From NCBI GenBank assembly GCA_030544215.1, contig JARZZO010000003.1, positions 30,446,379 to 30,510,378 of the forward strand: DNA of 64,000 bases. Direction: 5' to 3'. The DNA is from Zantedeschia hybrid cultivar (Eukaryota; Streptophyta; Magnoliopsida; Alismatales; Araceae). Numbering within the stretch: position 1 is the first letter of the stretch; each line of letters starts with the position of its first letter. The position numbers were made by a program, and so were the translations under genes. Under the pieces are notes generated by a model. The model searched no databases. It had not been told where the DNA came from and saw only the letters and a list, made by a program, of their open reading frames with translations. Shown here one piece after another: positions 56,976 to 64,000 of this stretch.

Positions 56976-57891
56976 GAGAAGAGGGAGTCGAAAACCATAA
57001 AAAGACAAAGAGAAGGACTGGCGGCGGATTTGATTACACATGAAAAGGACATAGATGGAGTTTTCATTTTTAGTATATACAACTTTCTTAATTGAGAGAG
57101 TATATAGCTCAACATTTAGGCTAAAATTTCTTTTGAAATGTTTTTTCATAAATAGGAAAATTTTCTACACCATCATAATAATTTTGTCTTCTTTAAATAA
57201 TTATTCTAAATTCGAAGGTCTCATCCCAAGGAACCATATTTTCCTCTCAAGTTCCGCCATATTTTGTCTTCTTATAAATAAATACGTAAATTTATAAGAA
57301 CTGAAACTAATACAACACCCTTAAAAGGTAAACTCTGGGCAGAGAAGGGAGGCAGGGGCGGGCCCAGATTCACAAGTGCCGTAGAAGTTGCAAGTCGAGT
57401 TCCAGGAAGGCGTTTAACGTCGCTTGTTAGGTGCCGGCAGAGGCGGGGCCACCCAGCCTAGAACACCCCCATCATTAGAAAGCAACCACTTCCCTTTCCC
57501 TTTCCCCTTCTCCTTACATAAAGTTGTCTTCAAACCAAACACACAGCACCAAAGAACCCAAGAAAACGTTGCAAGCTTTTGCTCCACATATTAAGACATC
57601 AAAATTAACAAGAGAAGGAAAAAAAAAGATCGAACAAGCAGCAATTCCTCAACAACTAATTCTATACAATTCCAGACCTTGTGCAACCAATTCTTGGTGA
57701 GACGCTTGGAATCTTAATAAAACAAGAGAGAGATTGAAAGGTAAAAGTAAAGAGGAAAAGGTGTGGGAATGCAAGAAGAATAACACGAAAGGAAGCCCAA
57801 CCAAATCCAAGATAAAATAAAATTTTCAAAAAGGCCAAAATAGAGAGAGTAAAAGGCCCCTTGGATCAAGAGATAATTACAGAAAGGACCA
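56976..57891. other. Downstream flank and 3' UTR of the U-box gene
   Basis: AT-rich DNA with no gene. The part from about 57550 to 57891 probably holds the 3' UTR of the minus-strand U-box gene. A poly(A) site is not pinpointed. Confidence 0.4.
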
Positions 57892-59631
57892 CTAGAACTT
57901 CGTGGAGTTTGCCAAGTGGGCGTCGACCGGCCTCCGCCGCGTGCGGAGGGCCGGCTCGGAGACGCTGCCGTCGAACCCGACGTCCACGGCGGCCCCGTCG
58001 CCCTCGCTGTAGACGCTGTCGTCGTCGCCGGCGCCACCGGCCGCGCGCAGCGCCCGCCGCGCCATCTCCCTCACCCGCCACCGCTTCTCCCTCTCCGCCG
58101 CGTCCCCCGCGGCCTCCGCCGCCGCCTCCTCCTCCTCCACCACCGCCCGCAGCGGCTCCTCCGCGCCCGCCGCCTTCGCCAGACCCCGGAACCTCCTTCC
58201 GCCTCTGCTCATCCCGTACAGCGCCGCCACGCAGTGCTCCCTTTTCAGCTCCGCCGGTGGCGCCCCGCTGAGCAGCCGCACCACCACCTGCACCCCCCCG
58301 GCGTCCATCATCGCCGCCCTGCCCTCGTTGCACGCCGCCAGGTTGCACAGTATCATCAGCGCCGGGTTGAGCAGCGTCGGCGCCTCCCGTGGCGACGCCG
58401 CCACGATCCGCAGCAGGCTCTTGACGGCGCCCAGCTTCACCAGCTTGGAGCGGTTGGTGGCGGACATGGACAGGTAGTAGAGGGCCATGGCGGCGTCCCG
58501 GCGAGTCCGCTCCTCCGCCTGCGTCCGGGAGAAGAGGTGGAGCAGCGGGGGGAGTGCCCCCAGAACGCCGATGGCCGCCCTGTTCTCGTCGTCCATGGAG
58601 AGGCTGAAGAGGGCGCCCGCGGCGTGGTCCTGGGCCTCCGGGTGGCCGCCTTTGAGGGCGTCGACGACGGCGGGGACTACGCCGGCGCGGACGATACGAA
58701 CGCGGTTGGGCGGGTGGAGAGAGAGGTTGACGAGTGAGGCGGCCGCGTGGGACTGGAGGGAGGGATAGCGGGAGAGCAGCATAGGGCGGAGCGCGGCCAG
58801 GATCCTGGGGGAGCAGAGGGCGGCGCGCTGGTCGCCACCGGCGTCGCGGGCGGCTGACCGGAGGAGGCGCAGCGCGGCCTCCTGCTCCGACACCTGCGGG
58901 TCCCTGAGCCCGGCGAGGATCTCCTCTTCCAGGGGGGTGGTCGAACCGCCGGAGGACGAGGACGCCGTCTTCGGCGGGGATTGGTGGTCGTAGGAGAGGA
59001 TCTCGGAGGAGGATGAGGAAGATGTGGAGGTGAAGGTGGTGGCCGTGGTGGTGCTGGTGAAGTAGGACGTCGTCGACGGAGTAGGTGGAGAAGGACAGAT
59101 CCCATGAGACGAATCCGTCAAAGACTTGGCCTTGCCGCATTCAACTTCTTCTCCTTTCGCCTCATCTTCCACCTCCACGGGCGGCGCCTTAATCGACGCA
59201 GAGGACGAGGCGGCGGAGGAGGAGGAGGAAGGGGAGGCGAGGAGGAGGCCGCCGACGAGCTGGAGGGCGGCGGCGGGGTCGACGGCCTGGGGGCGTTCGA
59301 GACCGGCGGAGTCGCACCAGTTATGGATGGCGGTCTTGAGCGCGATGTTGGGGATGAAGAAGAGGTCGGCGGCCGAAGCCGCTTCGCCCGCGCCCGGAGG
59401 GGCGACGCCGAGGTCCCTGCAGGCCTGGACGCAGCTGCGCTCGAAGGTCTGGCCGGAGGGAACGATGACAGGGTCGGCCATGAGGCGGCCGGAGATGGGG
59501 CAGACGAACTCCCGGGGAGGCTCGGCGGCGGAGGAGGGCGGCGGGGGGGTCCTGGAAGCGGCGGAGGAGGGGGAGGAGCGGTGGTAGAGAGAGGAGAGCT
59601 TCCAGCGGGGCCTGCCGCCGTGGCCGCCCAT
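57892..59631 (-). CDS. U-box/ARM-repeat E3 ubiquitin ligase (PUB38-41-like)
   Basis: A single uninterrupted exon of 579 residues from ATG at 59631 (MGGHGGRPRWKLSSLYH) to TAG at 57892. The U-box spans residues about 39-112 (EFVCPISGRLMADPVIVPSG...TFERSCVQAC...ALKTAIHNWC) and would recruit an E2 to build ubiquitin chains. A Ser/Thr-rich linker (about 130-235) follows, then ARM repeats (about 240-500: LQSHAAASLVNLSLHPPNR, AQDHAAGALFSLSMDDENR, RRDAAMALYYLSMSATNR, NPALMILCNLAACNEGR) that form the substrate-binding surface. An acidic Ala/Glu-rich tail ends ANSTKF. Length and layout match the plant PUB38-41 subgroup, whose members act in hormone and stress signalling; the substrate here is unknown. 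Composition is extremely GC-rich, which creates long false ORFs in other frames. No signal peptide or membrane segment. Confidence 0.93.
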   Translation of the reverse strand: MGGHGGRPRWKLSSLYHRSSPSSAASRTPPPPSSAAEPPREFVCPISGRLMADPVIVPSGQTFERSCVQACRDLGVAPPGAGEAASAADLFFIPNIALKTAIHNWCDSAGLERPQAVDPAAALQLVGGLLLASPSSSSSAASSSASIKAPPVEVEDEAKGEEVECGKAKSLTDSSHGICPSPPTPSTTSYFTSTTTATTFTSTSSSSSSEILSYDHQSPPKTASSSSGGSTTPLEEEILAGLRDPQVSEQEAALRLLRSAARDAGGDQRAALCSPRILAALRPMLLSRYPSLQSHAAASLVNLSLHPPNRVRIVRAGVVPAVVDALKGGHPEAQDHAAGALFSLSMDDENRAAIGVLGALPPLLHLFSRTQAEERTRRDAAMALYYLSMSATNRSKLVKLGAVKSLLRIVAASPREAPTLLNPALMILCNLAACNEGRAAMMDAGGVQVVVRLLSGAPPAELKREHCVAALYGMSRGGRRFRGLAKAAGAEEPLRAVVEEEEAAAEAAGDAAEREKRWRVREMARRALRAAGGAGDDDSVYSEGDGAAVDVGFDGSVSEPALRTRRRPVDAHLANSTKF

Positions 59632-60138
59632 GTCCAGCTGCGGCTACTCTTCGGCTTCTGCTCGGTGTGGGTGGGGAGGAGGGAGAGAAGGGGGTCTACC
59701 ACCCATGGCCATGGGCGGTGGTTTGCCTGCGTTGCGTTGCGTTAGTTTGTGGATTTCCGCGCAGTGGACTTCCTCAACGAAACGGCAGGGGACGAATTCG
59801 TCGAAGCTGACCTGCGAAGGTGAAACCGAACACCAGTCTACTGCGCAAGCACGGTTTGTTTGGGCGTTTGTTTGGAGCAGAGCAGGGGATGGGGGGATTA
59901 CCGGATTAGATTTAGGGCATGGTGTATTTTGGATCACGACCGTCCATTACGTCGTGCCCTGATTGATACGCGCCACGGCAGGCAGAGCGCAGTGTGGTAC
60001 GTATCCCTGTGGGGGCCACAATGTTTGAGCTGACTCCATCCAACGTAAGAAGGGGGTGGGGAGTTCTCGACACCCCAGCTGGAAGCACCGTAACCCCACA
60101 CAGTAGTAGATTTACTGGATCTGTGGGACACAGACACT
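59632..60138 (-). promoter_or_regulatory. 5' UTR and proximal promoter of the U-box gene
   Basis: GC-rich near the ATG and mixed composition further out. No unambiguous TATA box on the minus strand. The transposon boundary at about 60139 limits the promoter to roughly 500 bp if that element is real. Confidence 0.4.
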
Positions 60139-60375
60139 GGCCCCGTTTGATTGCGGCTTAGCCCGCGATTATCCCGGAGTTATCTATTTTATTAGTTTGA
60201 AATGAGGGGTAATGTACACGGGTTAAAAGTAGGTTAATCTCGGTATAACCTGGGTCTGTCCCGGGCCGATCCATCTCAATGGTTTCGGTGAGATACGGGT
60301 TATCACGCATTCACGTGTCCTTTCGCGTTCTTTCCGAAGCACTCTGTGACCGCGTCTCGTCTTCCTCTCTGCGCG

Positions 60376-60580
60376 CTGCTTTGATGACCGTCTGCTCACT
60401 CTCTGGCAACCGCCTCTCCTCTTTCTCTCTAGTTCCGAGGCGCTGTTCTGGTGACCGTCTACTCATTCTTTGGCCACCACTTCTCCTCTTCCTCTTTGGC
60501 TCCGAGGTGCTGCTCTGCCGACCGTCGAGGCGCTGCTCCTACCGACCGTCTCCTCCGCCTTTGGCTTCGACGCGCTTCTA
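60376..60580. repeat. Degenerate 70-bp pyrimidine-rich repeats
   Basis: Three to four imperfect copies of GCTGCTNTGNTGACCGTCT...CTCCTCTTTCTCTNNGGNTCCGAGG. They lie in an ORF-like stretch (60279-60998) that has no recognisable domain. Confidence 0.5.
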
Positions 60581-61249
60581 CTTCGCGAGAAGGCTCCGCC
60601 TTCACCCCGTTCGTTCGCAGTCTTCTCCGTTCTGTGCATACCATCCGGTTGTCGTAGAAGATCTCCCAAGTTTGTCTTCTCCCCTTCCTTTGGCCGCTCG
60701 AGGCTGCCATTGTCCTATCCCCTCCCCCTTCGTGAACTCATGTTCTGAGCGCACTGGGCATGGAGAACATATGGCTTCACCTCGGGTGCTTGTCTCTCGT
60801 CTTTTTCTTTTTGATGGCTTGGTAGTTCCGTACTCCTCTTCCTATATCTACGGTGGATCGATTATGGCGGTTTCAACGGGAGAAAAGAATACCTTTGATT
60901 ACGGCAACCACTGCGTTCACCAACATCTATTCTGTTTGAACTCCCAAGTTTGCGACCATCCCTTCTCCTACGAGCAACGTTTGTTTCCTCCTTTCTAGAC
61001 CGTGGACCGTCATCCAAAACACATGTAGGTTTTTCAAATTCGGATATGCAGAGGAGGATTTTGTTCACAAACGTCCCGATCTTTTCCTTTCCCTGTGTTC
61101 GTGTAAAAGTTATTTTTTTTTTCTTTTTAGCCTTTACGTCCGGCTTATTCTTGCAACTGTTGTGATCTGGTAAAGTGTTATTGTTCGTGCGTGTTCTTGT
61201 AATCCGTAAGTCATGTGTTTATATTTTTAATGGAGTTTGTTTGGATACG

Positions 61250-61786
61250 GTTTCATGCATGCAATCCTTATTTCTGCGGTTTTTATTCTTTCCAACCTAT
61301 CCAACTGTCACAGATGATGACCAAAGCTATGTTGTCGGTGTTTATTAGTTCATGTGGTTTTGGTTGTCTGATTAGTTTGAAAATTTTCATATTAATTATT
61401 TTAGGTCCCTGCCCGTATACCTATTTTATTTATTTTGTTTCGACAGGATTTCGTATATGCTTTCTTGTTCTTTCTAGCCTTTTTTACTGTCACAGATCCT
61501 GACCAAAATTTCACATTTGTTGATTATTAGTTCGTACGGTTGTTGTTCTGTCATTTACTTGAAAATATACATATGAATTGATTTAGATCGGTTAATTTAG
61601 GTCTGTCTCTTTATAGGTATTTTTCGTACATGCAATCCTTGTTCTTCCCGGCCTACTTTACTATAACAGATGATGGCCAAAATATCAGCTTTGCTGATTA
61701 TTACTTCCTGTGATTTTTGTTGTCTGATTTGCTTCAAAAATTTCATAAGAATTAATTTAGGTCTGTCCCCCTAAACCCATTTTAGT
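61250..61786. repeat. Three tandem diverged repeats of about 165-190 bp
   Basis: Units start at about 61250, 61441 and 61622. Shared blocks in the same order are CATGCAATCCTT, TTTNACTGTCACAGATGATG(A/G)CCAAA, GATTATTAGTTC, GTTGTCTGATT and AATTTAGGTCTGTC. Non-coding, upstream of the Myb/SANT-like exon. Confidence 0.75.
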
Positions 61787-62069
61787 CAGTGGCCCTATGT
61801 TGGCCTATGTTCGAGTGATCTATTTTCATGTATGCTTGGTTATCCAATCTCATTATACATGTTGTATGACTACTCACATGTCAACTGTAGGTGTGATTTA
61901 CGTTTGCATCTGTCAATTGTCAGGATGTCTCAGTCAGGTAAAAACATAAACTTATGCATACAACCACTTTCCACTTGGATTTCCTATATGAATGACATGC
62001 ATACATCCTGTCCTACATCCTGTCCTATTGTACTAACTCTAAATATTGTACCTTGCTTTCTACTTGAAT

Positions 62070-63240
62070 ATGTTAGACTCGAGAGGGAAGCCTCGGGTCG
62101 GTAATTGGACCCCCCGTCAGGACATGATACTAGTTAACTTATTAGTGGATCAATACCATAAACATCATTGCCACCAGGGGACTTTCAAAAAGCATGTTTG
62201 GACCGAGATCATGGTCCCCTTTAATGAAGCCACACATCTTAATATGGATCAGGACAATTTGTCCAATCGTTGGAAAAATATTAAGAGAACTTACTGGGAG
62301 TATCTACAATTGATAGATCGTAGTGGTTGGGGTTGGGATGACACCACCAACATGCCCATCCCTTCTGACAATGATGGATGGGATGTTATTGCGGTATGTG
62401 CGTAGACTTCCACAATTTCAATAATTCGACTTAGTACTTGTGTAAAAAAAAATAGCACCTGATTTTTTTTGTCTTTTTTGCACAGTGAAATCCTAAATAC
62501 AAAGTATTCTTTGGAAAGCCCTTTGAATTGAAAGCGGAGTTGGATCTCATATGCGGGAAGAGAACGACTCGGGAGAGTCTATTCTTCGGTTCAAATCAAG
62601 TTGTTGATCTTGAACGTAGGAGATCATTTGGTGATGATGAGGAGAGCCGTACACCGATACGGCCACGGCTACAACCAATTCCACACCCACAGCCACAACC
62701 GGAGCCACATACACAGTCACAATTTAGTGCCATGGGGGTAGATTCTTTCGGCGATGAGTTTAATCCTTTCGACTTGTCGGCCTCAACGTCAATCTTTCTC
62801 CGATATGTTAGGAGAAGACACTCCTCCTACGTGTCACACTCCACAACCAATAGCCCCGACTGATGATGAAGCAATCTCCCCTGCTAAGAGACGAGCCACC
62901 CCTTATTCGTCTACGGGAGGAAAGAGGCGTTGCAAAAGTATTGACTATGCATGTGACTCGTTGAGGGAGTACACTGCTGTCTATAAAACAAAGCGAGGTT
63001 GAAAATGCGTGAACTGTTGATCCTTCAATCATCATCACAAGCGTATGCCCACGAGGAGCAGGCAGTTCGAGAGTGTATAGTTAAGTTGAAATCTCTGCCG
63101 GGCTTTACTCGTGAATTATTGTACAGCGGAGCTGGTCTCTTTATGGAGCCAAGGAATCGGATGGTCTTCTTGGCATTAGATGATGAGGACAAGTTGGGAT
63201 GGATCTACCACCAGATTAAAATTACACCTGCACCACCCTA
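62070..63240 (+). pseudogene. Myb/SANT-like DNA-binding protein, decayed
   Basis: Exon 1 is 62070-62393 (108 codons) with a Myb/SANT-like helix bundle: GNWTPRQDMILVNLLVDQY, FKKHVWTEIMVPFN, DNLSNRWKNIKRTYWEYLQL, GWDVIA. It ends at a GTATGT donor. The only good acceptor (TTTTTTGCACAG, 62485) would place TGA as the next codon, then NPKYKVFFGKPFE and LDLICGKRTTRESL, the conserved continuation. A frameshift near 62790 moves the Pro/Gln-rich linker into another frame (TDDEAISPAKRRATPY). A further break near 63000 precedes the C-terminal segment ARECIVKL-like and LFMEPRNRMVFLALDDEDKLGWI. Such proteins bind terminal repeats together with Harbinger transposase, or are host factors derived from them. 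As read it cannot make the full protein. Confidence 0.75.
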
Positions 63241-63457
63241 GTAATATTGCTATGATCTTATGTGACTGTTATTTGTACTATGTTGTGACACTTTTCCCCA
63301 TTTTGAACATGCTATGTTTGTGAGTTGTTGTAGGACTGTTATGTTTATTGCTTTCTATTTTCTTGCATGCTATGTACTGTACTCTCCTATGTTAAATTAC
63401 ATGAAGTCCTATTTTATCCTACATGCCTTTATTGTAGGATATGGAGTATCTCCAGAA

Positions 63458-63814
63458 ATGGGAAAGTATAAAGGCTATGTAGTATGGGTTGGACGCTGCC
63501 CAGGTGTGTACTACAATTGGGCTGAGTGCTATGCCCAAGTAAATGGTTATCTAGGTGCCAGGTTTAAAGGTTTCACATCGATGAAAGACGCAAACGATGC
63601 ATTTGGGGGTACCGTAGCTGGGAGTTCTATTCCTTCATTAGTGGCAGTACGCATCGGTGTTACGGCACCTCATGTGCTTCAAACAATGGAGAGGAATCCC
63701 ACATCCGTACCAATGTGGAATGTTGTTGTTGTCTCTATTTGCATCCTGTTACTAATCTTGTTGTTGTTATTCTTAATCTTGGTTGGCCTAGTGATCTTAT
63801 TAGCCCGTGCATAG
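63458..63814 (+). CDS. Small protein with ribonuclease H1 N-terminal (viroplasmin-like) domain
   Basis: From ATG 63458 it encodes 118 residues. MGKYKGYVVWVGRCPGVYYN and the following WAECYAQVNGYLGARFKGF and DANDAFGG segments are the conserved core of the RNase H1 N-terminal fold, which binds RNA/DNA hybrids or dsRNA and also occurs in caulimovirus inclusion-body proteins. The tail after residue about 85 is a Val/Ile/Leu-rich stretch that may be intron sequence read through rather than a true membrane segment; the gene probably continues past the window. A TTTATTGTAG acceptor just upstream (63436) suggests it is an internal exon. Relation to the Myb/SANT-like gene 220 bp upstream is by position only. 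Confidence 0.6.
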   Translation: MGKYKGYVVWVGRCPGVYYNWAECYAQVNGYLGARFKGFTSMKDANDAFGGTVAGSSIPSLVAVRIGVTAPHVLQTMERNPTSVPMWNVVVVSICILLLILLLLFLILVGLVILLARA

Positions 63815-64000
63815 ACACTTGCATGATGTCTTGTTATGTTATCATGTTTTCATGTCTTCATGCTGTATTGTTCTCTACTTTTTTCTTTGTAATGTAAATT
63901 CTATATGTTAAAGACAATACTCTTAATTGTTATCCGAATTATATTTACTTTATTTTCTTTAGACCTCGCCTATAATTTAGTGGTAACGAATTTGAGATGG
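63815..64000. other. Non-coding end of window
   Basis: T-rich sequence with a TTTATTTTCTTTAG acceptor-like end near 63962. A further exon may begin there. Confidence 0.3.

Larger units (their letters stand above)
60139..64000 (+). mobile_element. Left part of a probable PIF/Harbinger-type DNA transposon
   Basis: It begins near GGCCCCGTTTGATTGCGG, a terminal-repeat-like sequence of plant Harbinger elements, and contains a Myb/SANT-like gene of the kind that accompanies Harbinger transposases. The transposase and right terminus are not in the window, so the call depends on the DNA-binding gene and the end sequence. A host Myb/SANT-like locus is the alternative. Confidence 0.45.

Noticed and set aside
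57866..59140. 424-codon minus-strand frame overlapping the U-box gene
   Set aside because: Shadow of the GC-rich PUB gene in another frame; low-complexity Gly/Ala/Arg product.
58487..59745. Long plus-strand frames opposite the U-box gene
   Set aside because: Antisense composition artefacts; no domain, and the minus frame explains the region fully.
60279..60998. 239-codon frame as a host gene
   Set aside because: Driven by pyrimidine-rich repeats, no domain and no credible splice structure.
63458..63814. Endogenous caulimovirus (viroplasmin domain)
   Set aside because: Only the RNase H1 N-terminal fold is present; no coat, movement or reverse transcriptase motif nearby, and the same fold is common in plant RNase H1 and transposon proteins.

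Overview
The window is nuclear DNA of a flowering plant. It has spliced genes with GT-AG introns, tRNA-Met-primed LTR retrotransposons, plant-type SINEs and MITEs, and a plant U-box gene. The very GC-rich single-exon U-box gene and the retroelement families fit a monocot best, but that is an inference and the species is not identified. About two thirds of the window is nested transposable-element sequence. Only two convincing host genes are seen: a seven-exon SAM-domain gene (28084-37850, +) and an intronless PUB-type U-box/ARM gene (57892-59631, -).

Region 1-17.8 kb is a nest. A Tat/Retand-lineage Ty3/gypsy element on the minus strand contributes its 5' LTR (15596-16543), primer site and gag start, its RNase H/integrase end (11857-13296), a 73-bp tandem array downstream of pol (1168-1690 and 11082-11793), and a spliced coiled-coil ORF lying antisense to the element (2-1001). 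The gag-to-RT core is missing; in its place are a 1.6-kb foldback element (13318-14928) and an AT-rich palindromic stretch. A long-LTR Tekay/Del-type chromovirus (1691-11081, -) sits inside the tandem array with GTTTG target duplications. A solo LTR of the same Tat family (16864-17811, +, TSD TTGAC) lies beyond it, in inverted orientation to the 5' LTR.

Region 17.8-28 kb holds a degenerate Ty1/copia element (18805-26121, -) with 391-bp LTRs about 5% diverged, an odd leader (a GC-rich island next to a (TA)n run), and a 3' flank with a 76-bp duplication and a SINE.

Region 28-38 kb is the SAM gene. Its long introns host an Au-like SINE, nested MITEs and a possible LINE tail. 38-41.4 kb is intergenic with microsatellites.

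Region 41.4-50.8 kb is a second, nearly intact copy of the Tekay/Del family (+, TSD ATTGT, LTRs about 1% diverged, one frameshift in gag-pol). 50.8-57 kb is relic-rich: a LINE RNase H remnant, a MITE, and a 1.07-kb TIR element (TSD TTTAAT) inserted in an older dispersed repeat.

After the U-box gene, 60.1-64 kb looks like the left part of a large PIF/Harbinger-type element. It carries a decayed Myb/SANT-like gene and a small ORF with a ribonuclease H1 N-terminal (viroplasmin-like) domain. The transposase, if present, would lie beyond the window.

The most unusual observations are: (1) each 2.3-kb Tekay LTR carries about eleven short dyad modules (GGCGTC-loop-GACGCC); (2) the left Tekay LTR is flanked on both sides by target-site and host-array sequence, a recombination or conversion scar; (3) the Tat architecture of pol, 3' satellite-like array and spliced antisense ORF; (4) the pairing of Myb/SANT-like and RNase H1 N-terminal coding units. 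No computation or database search was possible; family names rest on motif recognition.
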